Assembly (NCBI GenBank): GCA_964515755.1
Contig: CAZEVK010000016.1
Coordinates: 1-33,014 of the forward strand
Length of the DNA stretch: 33,014 bases
Source of the DNA: JAGVLN01 sp964515755
GTDB taxonomy: Bacteria; Pseudomonadota; Alphaproteobacteria; Rickettsiales; JABSSG01
Direction of reading: 5' to 3'
This document shows, one piece after another, positions 25,167 through 33,014 of the stretch. Position 1 is the first letter of the stretch; every line of letters begins with the position of its first letter. Position numbers and translations under genes: made by a program. Under the pieces are notes generated by a model. It was not told the DNA's origin and searched no databases. It saw nothing but the letters and a program-made list of their open reading frames with translations.

Positions 25167-26738
25167 ATGCAGATTTCTTATTGGAAAGTAATAATTATTG
25201 CACTGGTTTGTATTTTAGGCTTTATTGTAGCTTTGCCAAATTTTACTGATAAAAACTATCCATTTTTACCAAAAGAAAGAATTAATTTAGGATTAGATTT
25301 AAGAGGGGGGTCATATTTACTCCTAAAAGTAGACTTTGAGACCTATCTTAAGGATCAATTAGAGATTAATGCTGATATGTTGCGTAGAGAATTGCGCAAA
25401 AATCAGATTGGTTATTCTAATTTATCAAATAAGGGCAATGAGCTTATATTGAATTTACGTGATCTTAATAGCATTGATAAAATTTCTTCTGTAATTAAAA
25501 GCATTAATAAGGATCTAAGTTATAACTTTTATCCGGAACAAAATGATTTAGTAAAATTATATTTTGCTCTGGATAAATTAGATAAATTACAAGATAACTT
25601 AGTTGAACAAGCAAGAGAAATCATTAGGATGCGGATTGATGAATCTGGTACAAAAGAGCCTTCTATTCAAAGGCAAGGAAAATTCAATATTTTATTGCAA
25701 GTTCCGGGATTGCAAGATCCCACAGAATTAAAAAATATTTTAGGCAGAACTGCTAAAATGACCTTTCACCTAGTAGATGATAATTCTTCCTTAGAGCAAG
25801 CTTTAAAAGGAATAATTCCACCTGGCTCTCGATTAGTGTCAGGAGATAAAGATGAAAATGGTAGTCAAAGTTGGTATTTAATAAAAAGTAAGGTCTTATT
25901 AAGCGGAGATTTGCTTTCTGATGCCAAGGCAGCTTTTGACAATGGGAATGCAGTAGTCCATTTCTCGTTGAATAGAATAGGAGCAAAGTTGTTTGCAGAT
26001 GTTACTAGGCAAAATTCTGGTAAAAGATTAGCTATAGTTATAGACAACAACCTTATTAGTGCACCGCAAATTAACCAGCCTATATTAGGAGGTGATGCTA
26101 ACATAACTGGTAATTTTACTATTACTAGTGCGAATGAGTTGGCGTTATTATTAAGAGCCGGTGCATTGCCAGCACCAATTTCAGTTGTAGAAGAGCGAAC
26201 AGTTGGCCCTAATCTTGGAGAGGACTCTATTGAAGCTGGGGCAACAGCTTCGGTTATAGGTATTATTGCTATCATAATATTTATGGTTATAATGTATGGT
26301 TTGCATGGTGCTTTTGCATCTGTAGCATTAATTTTCAATCTAGTCTTTATCATTGCAATTATGACCTTCATTCAAGCAACATTAACTTTACCAGGCATTG
26401 CTGGTATAGTTCTAACAATGGGTATGGCGGTGGACGCAAACGTCTTAATTTTTGAACGTATTCGTGAAGAAATGGTGTTAAATAATGGTACTACTGCTTA
26501 TTCGATTGATCGTGGTTTTACACTAGCATTTGCTACTATACTTGACTCTAACATTACTATTCTAATAGCCACATTTTGTCTTTATGAGTTTGGTTCAGGA
26601 GTTGTGAAGGGATTTGCTGTTACTTTAGCTATAGGGGCAATTTCATCAATGTTTACAGCGATTAGTCTAACTAAATTAATGATTGCAGCATGGTTAAGGT
26701 TGCAGAAAAGTTTAAATTCTAATGGTCTAAAATTATAA
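25167..26738 (+). CDS. secD: Protein translocase subunit SecD
   Basis: Uses the proton gradient to pull preproteins across the inner membrane late in Sec export. The 523 residues show the first membrane segment (about 8-24). The signature RINLGLDLRGGSYLLL opens the large periplasmic domain, which includes ARIIRMRIDESGTKEPSIQ-like wording at REIIRMRIDESGTKEP. Five more membrane segments follow, with GIVLTMGMAVDANVLIFERI. It is shorter than E. coli SecD (615), as is usual for alphaproteobacteria. secF is not downstream; secD and secF are also separate in Rickettsia genomes, as far as I recall. Confidence 0.95.
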   Translation: MQISYWKVIIIALVCILGFIVALPNFTDKNYPFLPKERINLGLDLRGGSYLLLKVDFETYLKDQLEINADMLRRELRKNQIGYSNLSNKGNELILNLRDLNSIDKISSVIKSINKDLSYNFYPEQNDLVKLYFALDKLDKLQDNLVEQAREIIRMRIDESGTKEPSIQRQGKFNILLQVPGLQDPTELKNILGRTAKMTFHLVDDNSSLEQALKGIIPPGSRLVSGDKDENGSQSWYLIKSKVLLSGDLLSDAKAAFDNGNAVVHFSLNRIGAKLFADVTRQNSGKRLAIVIDNNLISAPQINQPILGGDANITGNFTITSANELALLLRAGALPAPISVVEERTVGPNLGEDSIEAGATASVIGIIAIIIFMVIMYGLHGAFASVALIFNLVFIIAIMTFIQATLTLPGIAGIVLTMGMAVDANVLIFERIREEMVLNNGTTAYSIDRGFTLAFATILDSNITILIATFCLYEFGSGVVKGFAVTLAIGAISSMFTAISLTKLMIAAWLRLQKSLNSNGLKL

Positions 26739-27055
26739 TTAATTTTTCCTCTATATTAAAAGATACGATTCTTTGATTTTGAAGTTGATAATAGACCTTT
26801 ACCAGTGCTGATGAAGATTTTATACTGAAATTCTTAGACAAATGGTTGCTATAACTAATGTATTTTTTGTCTGGGAAGTCCTAATAACAATTTATTTTTA
26901 AAAGAGCTTGCAGTTATGTTGTATAAACAAGTTAGAGATAAAATATCACTTAGGTGAACTGTAAAAAGCTTTAATAAATTAAATAGATTGCAGTTTTCAT
27001 TTTTGATTTAACGTGATATTATGTCATCTCAAAATGATCTTAAATTATTTTAATT
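26739..27055. other. Non-coding gap between secD and emrA
   Basis: 317 AT-rich bases with stops in every frame. Nothing recognisable: no tRNA, no strong terminator and no insertion-sequence ends. A weak promoter candidate for emrA (TTTTCA, 17 bases, TATTAT) ends near 27020. Confidence 0.45.
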
Positions 27056-27886
27056 ATGAAAGAAAAATTTGTAAATTATTTTACCCGCCTAAAAACAATA
27101 AACAAAAGACAAAAATTATTTATTGGCATAGGAGCTTTATTGGTTCTTATTTTAATTTTTTGGTTAATGCCTTCTACAATTAAAACCGATAATGCATATG
27201 TTCGCGGTACAAAAGTAATTATCTTTAGTGAAGTTAGTGGAGTTATAAAACAAATTGATGTTGAAGATAACCAAAAGGTTGGAAAAGGTGATATATTAGT
27301 TAAAATAGATGATACTGATCTTAAATTTCAAATGGGAAAAGCTGAAGCTAATTATGATTTGACAATCAATGAAATTAAACGCCAAGAAACTCTTGAAAAG
27401 CAAAAATTCTCTACCACAGCTCAATATGAGCAAACTCTTAAAGATCACTTAATTAATAAAATTTCTGTAGATGAGCTTGAATATAAATTAGATAAAACTG
27501 AAATTAAAGCTGCAATTTCAGGCACTGTTGCAAAAATGAAACTTGAGCCTGGACAATATGTGGAAGCTTACAGACCTTTGTTTTATGTAGTAAATGATAA
27601 TAATATTTGGGTTGAAGCAAACCTAAAAGAAACAGACATCTATAAAATTAAAAAAGGGCAAAAAGTAAAAGTCACTGTAGACTCTTACCCTGGCAAAACA
27701 TTTAATGCAGTTGTTGATTCTATTTCACCAAGTGCTGGGTCTGAATTTGCTTCAATACCGATAGATAACTCATATGGTAATTTCATTAAAATAGTACAAA
27801 GGATACCAATCAAGATTAAGATTATTGACGATACAGAGCTCCTAAAACCAGGAATGTCAGCTGTGGTTAAAATTAATGTTGAATAG
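27056..27886 (+). CDS. emrA: EmrA/HlyD-type periplasmic adaptor of a multidrug efflux pump
   Basis: Membrane-fusion protein that links an inner-membrane exporter to the outer membrane. The 276 residues start with a short cytoplasmic tail and one membrane segment (about 21-40, LFIGIGALLVLILIFWL). The HlyD hallmark IKTDNAYVRGTKVIIFSEVSGVI follows, then the lipoyl half-motifs VEDNQKVGKGDILVKID and AAISGTVAKMKLEPGQYV, and the beta-barrel domain VDSYPGKTFNAVVDSISPSAGS. The helical hairpin between the lipoyl halves is only about 65 residues, so the protein is much shorter than E. coli EmrA (390). The end overlaps emrB by 11 bases. Substrate unknown. Confidence 0.88.
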   Translation: MKEKFVNYFTRLKTINKRQKLFIGIGALLVLILIFWLMPSTIKTDNAYVRGTKVIIFSEVSGVIKQIDVEDNQKVGKGDILVKIDDTDLKFQMGKAEANYDLTINEIKRQETLEKQKFSTTAQYEQTLKDHLINKISVDELEYKLDKTEIKAAISGTVAKMKLEPGQYVEAYRPLFYVVNDNNIWVEANLKETDIYKIKKGQKVKVTVDSYPGKTFNAVVDSISPSAGSEFASIPIDNSYGNFIKIVQRIPIKIKIIDDTELLKPGMSAVVKINVE

Positions 27887-29393
27887 TTCTGAAATCTCGG
27901 CACAAGATCTTAAAAGTTCCCAAGCAGCATATAATTTTATGATTATTGCTATGTTTATGGCAGTTCTCGATATCCAAATTGTTGCCAGTTCAATTATGCA
28001 TATTCAAGCATCATTTTCAGCTTCTATAGATGAAGTTGCTTGGGTACAAACAGCATATCTAATGGCAGAAGTAATTATGATACCAATGTGCTCTTGGTTT
28101 GCTAGCACATTTTCTACTCGTTATTTTTTTACCATAAGTACACTCATTTTTACTCTCTCAAGTATTTTTTGTGCCATGTCTTCTTCGCTTAATCAATTAA
28201 TATTTTTTCGTATACTTCAAGGTTTTGCTGGTGGAGCTCTTATACCTACAGTTTTTTCCTCAATATTTACTTTATTTGATAAAGATCAAATTACTAAACA
28301 AACTATAAAAGCTGGGTTAATGGCAACTATAGCACCAACTATTGGTCCCACTCTTGGAGGGTGGATTACTGAAAGTTTTAGTTGGCAATGGCTTTTTCTT
28401 CTTAATATACCTTTTGGATTATTTGTTGCTTTCCACGTATACAAAAAATTTAGAGCAGATAAACCACAACTTCATCAGTTAAAACAGTTTGACTATGTGG
28501 GATTTATTTTACTAGTTTTTTCACTTGCGTCTTTGGAGTATATTCTTAAAGAGGGTAATAAAGTTCAATGGTTTGATTCAAACAAAATCATTTTCCTAAC
28601 AACTTTTTGCCTAACCTGTTTTATAATACTAATCTTTTATGAAATCAGACATAAGCATCCATTAATTAAAATTTCAGCCTTTGCTAACAGAAACTTTACT
28701 ATCTCATGTTTTACAAGCTTCGCAATCGGTGTGGCATTATATGGTATAACTTATATTTATCCAGTTATTCTTAGCACTATACGTAATATGAGTTCTATAG
28801 AAATTGGTATAGTGATGTTTATTACTGGAGCTTCCCAACTATTTTCAGGGCCAATTGCAGGTATACTTGAAAAAAGAATAGATCCACGTTTAATGCTTGG
28901 GATTGGTTTTTTAGTATTTGGGAGTGGTTTAGTTATCAATAGCTTTATGACACGCGATGTTTCATTCAATGAGTTATTAATTCCTCAAATACTAAGAGGC
29001 TCTGTAGTGATGTTCTGCTTTTTACCAACCACTAAAATTGCTTTTAGCACTTTAAAAAAAAGTGAAATTGCTGATGCTAGCGGTTTATATAACTTGATGC
29101 GTAATCTTGGTGGTGCTATAGGTATCGCTTTCATAAATTATTTTGTTACTGTAAGAGCTAAATATCATGAAGTTTTAACATTATCAAATCTTGACGAGAT
29201 TAAGTCTCAGCAAATGATTTCTATGCCTGACATTTATTACAATAATCTTGGTGAAGAAAATTCTGTAGCAATATTTGATACTATTCAAAAAGAAATAATG
29301 ATTCGTTCTTATAATGATCTACTTTTCTTTCTCGGCTGTTATTTGATTTTCTGTTGCGTATTGATTGTAGCTATAAAAAAAGCAAAAAGCTAA
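27876..29393 (+). CDS. emrB: EmrB-type MFS multidrug exporter (DHA2 family)
   Basis: Proton-driven drug exporter in the inner membrane. The 505 residues have about 14 hydrophobic segments, the DHA2 count. Typical EmrB stretches are AVLDIQIVASSIMHIQASF near the N-terminus, EVAWVQTAYLMAEVIMIPMC, and the antiporter motif C region ATIAPTIGPTLGGWITESF, followed by SWQWLFLLNIPFG. Its start lies within the end of emrA, so adaptor and pump are made together. An outer-membrane TolC partner is not in the window. What it exports cannot be told from sequence. Confidence 0.92.
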   Translation: MLNSSEISAQDLKSSQAAYNFMIIAMFMAVLDIQIVASSIMHIQASFSASIDEVAWVQTAYLMAEVIMIPMCSWFASTFSTRYFFTISTLIFTLSSIFCAMSSSLNQLIFFRILQGFAGGALIPTVFSSIFTLFDKDQITKQTIKAGLMATIAPTIGPTLGGWITESFSWQWLFLLNIPFGLFVAFHVYKKFRADKPQLHQLKQFDYVGFILLVFSLASLEYILKEGNKVQWFDSNKIIFLTTFCLTCFIILIFYEIRHKHPLIKISAFANRNFTISCFTSFAIGVALYGITYIYPVILSTIRNMSSIEIGIVMFITGASQLFSGPIAGILEKRIDPRLMLGIGFLVFGSGLVINSFMTRDVSFNELLIPQILRGSVVMFCFLPTTKIAFSTLKKSEIADASGLYNLMRNLGGAIGIAFINYFVTVRAKYHEVLTLSNLDEIKSQQMISMPDIYYNNLGEENSVAIFDTIQKEIMIRSYNDLLFFLGCYLIFCCVLIVAIKKAKS

Positions 29394-29401
29394 ATTCTTT
29401 T

Positions 29402-29477
29402 ATTTCATCATAAGCGTACTAACATATAACAATTATACTAATTACTTTAGTTTAATGAAAACTCATAATGATGAAAT
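29402..29477. repeat. 10-base inverted repeat between emrB and uvrA
   Basis: ATTTCATCAT (29402-29411) and ATGATGAAAT (29468-29477) are perfect inverted copies 56 bases apart, just after the emrB stop. No T-run follows on either side, so it is not a standard terminator. The rest of this 168-base gap shows nothing else. Confidence 0.4.
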
Positions 29478-29561
29478 GCTGAGGTTAAATCACATACCTT
29501 TACAACGAAGCTTAGTGTATATTTAGAGCTGAAAAACTAACTATATAGTTGTAGATAATTC

Positions 29562-32396
29562 TTATTTCTTCTTCAAATATGGCTTTAAATATTCACCAGT
29601 AATACTTTCTTTTACCTGAACAATATCTTCAGGTGTACCACAAGCAACTATTCTTCCACCTTTATCTCCTCCGCCAGGACCAACATCAATTACATAGTCT
29701 GCGGTTTTGATAACATCCATATTATGTTCAATTACTATTGCTGTATTGCCAAGTTCGACAAGCTTATGCAATACTTTAAGTAATTTATTTATGTCATCAG
29801 AATGTAACCCTGTAGTTGGCTCATCAAAAATATATAAAGTTTTACCGGTTGAGCGTCTAGCTAATTCTTTAGCAAGTTTTACTCTTTGAGCTTCACCACC
29901 TGAAAGTGTAGTTGCAGATTGACCTATCTTAATATAACCAAGACCTACATCCATCAAAGCATCCATTTTTTCTTTGATTATTGGTACTTTATCAAAAAAG
30001 CTCAACGCGTCCTCAACTGTCATTTCAAGAACATCAGCTATAGATTTGTCTTTATATTTTATTTCTAAAGTTTCACGATTATATCTTTTTCCTTTACATT
30101 CTTCACATACTACGTAGACGTCGGGTAAGAAATGCATTTCTATTTTAATTAAACCATCACCTTGACATGTTTCACATCTTCCACCCTTTACATTAAAGGA
30201 AAAGCGCCCTACTTTATAACCTCTGGCCTTGGCTTCTGGTAAATTCGTAAACCAATCACGGATAGGACTGAACACGCCGGTATAGGTCGCTGGGTTAGAT
30301 CTTGGTGTTCTACCAATAGGAGATTGATCTATATCTATAATTTTATCAAGATATTCAAGACCAGAAATAGTATCATATTTTCCAGGAATAACGGTAGTTT
30401 GCTCAAGTTTTTTTATTGCAGCTTTATATAGAGTATGAATAATGAGAGTAGATTTACCACCGCCAGAAACACCTGTAATACAAGTGAATGTACCAAGTGG
30501 AATTTTGATTTTTACATTCTGTAGATTGTTAGAGCATGCGCCTGTTAGTTGAATAAAACGACCATTTTGGCCAGAACGTCTTTTACTTGGAATTGCTATG
30601 AACTTGGTGCCTTTTAAATATTGTCCTGTGATACTTTCTGTACAATTCATTACTTCTTTAGGAGTTCCACTAGCTATAACTTCTCCGCCATGCACACCTG
30701 CGCCAGGACCAATATCAATAAGATAATCTGCAGTCATCATAGTCTCTTCATCATGTTCTACTACAATTACTGTATTTCCTATGTCGCGCAAATTCTTTAA
30801 AGTAGTAATTAATCTTTTATTATCTGATTGATGTAAACCTATGGATGGTTCATCTAAAACATATAATACTCCGGTTAAGCCTGAGCCTATTTGTGAAGCA
30901 AGTCTAATTCTTTGGCTTTCTCCGCCAGATAATGTGCCAGAATTACGTGATAAAGTAAGATAATCAAGACCAACATTTTTTAAAAAGCCTATCCTTTCTT
31001 TGAGTTCTTTAATAACTCTTTCTGCAATTTTATTCTGAGTAACATCTAGTTTATCAGGTAAAGCATAGAACCATTCAAACACATCTGAAATTGTAAAGTT
31101 GGAAACTTCTCCAATATGTATTCCTGCAATTTTTACGCATAAAGATTCGGGTTTTAATCTATAACCACCGCAACTACTACAATGACGAGTTGATTGGAAT
31201 TTTTCCATATCATCTTTTGCCCAGTAATCATCTGCGTTATGATATCTTTTATGCAAATCTGGAATTATGCCCTCAAAAGGCTTTTTTATTACTTGTGATT
31301 TCATTCCATCATTTAAGGATAATTCTATTTCTTCATCACCTGATCCATATAAAATTACTTTTTGAACATTTTCTGGCAATTTATCAAAACTTACATCTAA
31401 GCTAAATTTATAATGTGCACTTAAACTATGTAAAATTTGAGTTTGATATCTTGATTTAAGAATTTCCCACGGAGCTATAGCGCCCTGATTAAGTGACAAG
31501 CTCCTATTAGGAACTATTAGGGATTCATTAAAATAATGTTCGATTCCTATTCCTTCGCAAACTTGGCATGCTCCAAAAGGGCTATTAAAAGAGAATATAC
31601 GTGGTTCAATTTCATCTAGTTGAAATCCTGAAATTGGACAAGCGTATTTTTCTGAAAAAACCATAATCTTTTCTGAATCTAGAATTTCTACATTAATGAT
31701 TCCATTACCATGTTTTAGAGCAATTTCTATACTATCAGCTAATCTATTATTAAGTTCATCATTTATTGATAGGCGATCAACAACTAATTCAATAGTATGC
31801 TTTTTGTTTTTGTCTATAGCTGGTAGATCATCCAGTTCATATATAATGTTATCAATTTTTACTCTTTGAAATCCTTGTTTTTTGAGTTGCATCAATTCTT
31901 TACGATGTTCTCCTTTATCGCCTTTAACAATAGGTGCTAGAATGTAAATTTTAGTATTTTTTGGTAAAGCAGATATTGCATCAACCATTTGCGATACAGT
32001 TTGACTTTGGATAGGTAAACCTGTTGCAGGAGAGTAGGGTATACCAATTCTCGCAAATAATAATCTTAGATAATCATAAATTTCAGTGATTGTTCCTACA
32101 GTTGACCTAGGGTTTTTTGAGGTAGTTTTTTGATCAATAGCAATAGCAGGAGATAGCCCACTAATATACTCTACGTTTGGCTTATTTTGTAATTGGAGAA
32201 ATTGTCTAGCATAGGCTGAAAGGCTTTCTACGTATCTTCGCTGTCCTTCAGCATAGATGGTGTCAAATGCTAAAGAAGATTTACCGGATCCACTTAATCC
32301 AGTGATGACTATTAGTTTATTTTTTGGTATTTCAACATTAATATTTTTAAGATTATGCTCTTTTGCACCTCTAACTTCTATTTTATCATTGTTCAT
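29562..32396 (-). CDS. uvrA: Excinuclease ABC subunit A
   Basis: Damage-recognition ATPase of nucleotide excision repair. I choose ATG 32396 (944 residues), because MNNDKIEVRGAKEHNLKNI is the normal UvrA start. The ATG at 32438 would add 14 atypical residues and lies upstream of the probable transcription start. Two ABC modules are visible: Walker A GLSGSGKSS and GVSGGGKST; signatures TLSGGESQRIRLAS and TLSGGEAQRVKLAK; Walker B VLYVLDEPSIGLH and LYIFDEPTTGLH. The later zinc modules are intact (HCSSCGGYRLKP; CETCQGDGL with CEECKGKRY). The first reads ACPISGF then ACQVCEGIG, with Ser for one Cys; I recall this in other alphaproteobacterial UvrA. Divergent from ssb. Confidence 0.96.
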   Translation of the reverse strand: MNNDKIEVRGAKEHNLKNINVEIPKNKLIVITGLSGSGKSSLAFDTIYAEGQRRYVESLSAYARQFLQLQNKPNVEYISGLSPAIAIDQKTTSKNPRSTVGTITEIYDYLRLLFARIGIPYSPATGLPIQSQTVSQMVDAISALPKNTKIYILAPIVKGDKGEHRKELMQLKKQGFQRVKIDNIIYELDDLPAIDKNKKHTIELVVDRLSINDELNNRLADSIEIALKHGNGIINVEILDSEKIMVFSEKYACPISGFQLDEIEPRIFSFNSPFGACQVCEGIGIEHYFNESLIVPNRSLSLNQGAIAPWEILKSRYQTQILHSLSAHYKFSLDVSFDKLPENVQKVILYGSGDEEIELSLNDGMKSQVIKKPFEGIIPDLHKRYHNADDYWAKDDMEKFQSTRHCSSCGGYRLKPESLCVKIAGIHIGEVSNFTISDVFEWFYALPDKLDVTQNKIAERVIKELKERIGFLKNVGLDYLTLSRNSGTLSGGESQRIRLASQIGSGLTGVLYVLDEPSIGLHQSDNKRLITTLKNLRDIGNTVIVVEHDEETMMTADYLIDIGPGAGVHGGEVIASGTPKEVMNCTESITGQYLKGTKFIAIPSKRRSGQNGRFIQLTGACSNNLQNVKIKIPLGTFTCITGVSGGGKSTLIIHTLYKAAIKKLEQTTVIPGKYDTISGLEYLDKIIDIDQSPIGRTPRSNPATYTGVFSPIRDWFTNLPEAKARGYKVGRFSFNVKGGRCETCQGDGLIKIEMHFLPDVYVVCEECKGKRYNRETLEIKYKDKSIADVLEMTVEDALSFFDKVPIIKEKMDALMDVGLGYIKIGQSATTLSGGEAQRVKLAKELARRSTGKTLYIFDEPTTGLHSDDINKLLKVLHKLVELGNTAIVIEHNMDVIKTADYVIDVGPGGGDKGGRIVACGTPEDIVQVKESITGEYLKPYLKKK

Positions 32397-32438
32397 AATC
32401 TTACTATACAAATATTTTGATTTACATCTCTTGCGCAT

Positions 32439-32467
32439 ATTATATTGTGTTATGAGTAATATAAAAG
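32439..32467 (-). promoter_or_regulatory. Possible promoter for uvrA
   Basis: A perfect -10 TATAAT on the minus strand (32439-32444) with weak -35 options at 32461-32467. Transcription would begin near 32432, which favours the uvrA start at 32396. No LexA-type SOS box (CTG-N10-CAG or GTTC-N7-GTTC) is seen between uvrA and ssb. Confidence 0.4.
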
Positions 32468-32500
32468 GTTTTTTTAAATATTAAGTTAAATGAGGTCAAA

Positions 32501-32962
32501 ATGGCTGGTAGTGTAAACAAAGTAATACTTGTTGGTAACGTTGGTAAGGATCCTGAAATCAGAACTACTCAAGATGGTAAAGAAATTGCTAATCTTATTC
32601 TTGCTACATCTGAAACCTGGAAAGATAGAGCTACAGGCGAAAAAAGAGAAAAAACCGAATGGCATCGAATAGTAATATTTTCGGAAGGTTTAGTTAGTAT
32701 TGTTAAAAATTATGTTAAAAAGGGTGCGAAGTTATTTGTTGAGGGAAGCTTACAAACTCGCAAATGGACTGATAATGCTGGTGCTGAACGTTTTACAACA
32801 GAAATTGTTTTACAGGGTTATTCAAGCAGCTTAACCATGTTAGACAGTAAAGGTGGAGGGTCAGAAAATTTTTCTTTTTCTAATGATGCTGCTAAATCTA
32901 AGGAAAAAGAATCAGCTGATAATTTCTTAATGGATGATCTTGATGACGAAATTCCATTCTGA
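32501..32962 (+). CDS. ssb: Single-stranded DNA-binding protein
   Basis: Tetrameric protein that coats single-stranded DNA in replication and repair. The 153 residues hold an OB fold (about 1-112). It opens AGSVNKVILVGNVGKDPEIR and contains TSETWKDRATGEKREKTEWH and FVEGSLQTRKWTD. A Ser/Gly/Lys-rich linker follows, then the acidic tip DDLDDEIPF that binds partner proteins. The tip is complete, so the gene is intact. A Shine-Dalgarno GAGGT lies 4 bases before the ATG. ssb divergent from uvrA is a classic proteobacterial arrangement. The TGA stop (32960-32962) merges into an intron-like sequence. Confidence 0.97.
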   Translation: MAGSVNKVILVGNVGKDPEIRTTQDGKEIANLILATSETWKDRATGEKREKTEWHRIVIFSEGLVSIVKNYVKKGAKLFVEGSLQTRKWTDNAGAERFTTEIVLQGYSSSLTMLDSKGGGSENFSFSNDAAKSKEKESADNFLMDDLDDEIPF

Positions 32963-33014
32963 GCGGTCTGAAAGACGTTCGATAACTAACAGGTGAAAGT
33001 CCTGTTGTAGCAAT
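32961..33014 (+). mobile_element. Probable 5' end of a group II intron, cut by window edge
   Basis: The sequence starts GAGCG, close to the group II 5' consensus GUGYG. It then forms a small hairpin, GTCT-GAA-AGAC (32966-32976), and a second one, ACAGG-TGAAAGT-CCTGT. The GGTGAAAGTCC loop and the preceding TTCGATAACTAAC resemble domain I of bacterial group II introns as I remember them. Such introns normally encode a reverse transcriptase a few hundred bases later, which would lie beyond the window. The alternative is unrelated structured RNA or a terminator-like element. Confidence 0.5.

Noticed and set aside
25865..26371. A 168-codon open frame antisense to secD
   Set aside because: It lies wholly inside a well-supported gene on the other strand, and its residues look like reversed secD codons, rich in Ile, Asn and Ala without a domain pattern.
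26810..26865. Short protein-like stretch (TSADEDFILKFLDKWLL) in the secD-emrA gap
   Set aside because: Only about 17 codons between stops, with no recognisable family; too short to call a remnant.
31620..31650. Cys-to-Ser change in the first zinc module of UvrA, considered as damage
   Set aside because: I recall the same CPxSGF wording in other alphaproteobacterial UvrA, so it is likely lineage-typical.
1..33014. CRISPR arrays, tRNA or rRNA genes, and intact insertion sequences
   Set aside because: The non-coding gaps were read on both strands; no regularly spaced repeats, cloverleaf arms with CCA-type ends, rRNA stretches or transposase genes were seen.

Overview
The window is an AT-rich bacterial chromosome segment that I assign to the Rickettsiales (Alphaproteobacteria). 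This rests on recalled gene content and gene order, not on a search. The main support is a rho-hemJ-hemH-hemE block read leftwards, a non-coding stretch full of DnaA boxes, and then ppsR-coaE-dnaQ read rightwards. This is the arrangement known around the Rickettsia/Caulobacter-type replication origin. Alphaproteobacterial traits include HemJ as protoporphyrinogen oxidase, N-terminally extended PstC and PstA, and a lepB-rnc-era block. A 2,3-bisphosphoglycerate-independent phosphoglycerate mutase (gpmI) and a possible group II intron argue against a classic Rickettsia species. They fit another Rickettsiales lineage, but genus and family cannot be fixed from this window.

Layout. 1-5018 (minus strand): malate dehydrogenase (3' end cut by the window edge), rho with a structured leader, then the overlapping heme genes hemE-hemH-hemJ. 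5019-5286: probable oriC with four consensus DnaA boxes and an IHF-type site. 5287-7821: ppsR, coaE and dnaQ (plus), with secB converging on dnaQ. 7991-11396: ftsA, an ABC-F protein of the YbiT type, and a frameshifted DUF1003 membrane-protein gene. 11532-16107: a likely transcription unit phoU-gpmI-lepB-rnc-era with a good promoter. 16231-21612: htpG, yggT, and the phosphate ABC transporter core pstC-pstA-pstB. 21613-22165 is non-coding. 22166-26738: a PhoB-like regulator, an MsbA-type exporter, yajC and secD. 27056-29393: an emrA/emrB efflux pair. 29562-32962: uvrA and ssb, divergent. The last about 50 bases look like the 5' end of a group II intron starting inside the ssb stop codon.

How the genes fit together. 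The window is mostly core housekeeping: heme synthesis, replication and repair, secretion (secB, yajC, secD, lepB), division, RNA processing and chaperoning. Two themes stand out. First, central carbon control: mdh, gpmI, and the PPDK/PEP-synthase regulator ppsR hint at flow from pyruvate or malate up to phosphoglycerate. Second, phosphate: pstCAB, phoU and a PhoB-like regulator are all present, but no pstS or phoR lies in the window. The PhoB-like protein has lost the receiver-domain phosphoacceptor Asp, so its control is probably unlike classical Pho signalling. I found no CRISPR array, tRNA, rRNA or intact insertion sequence.
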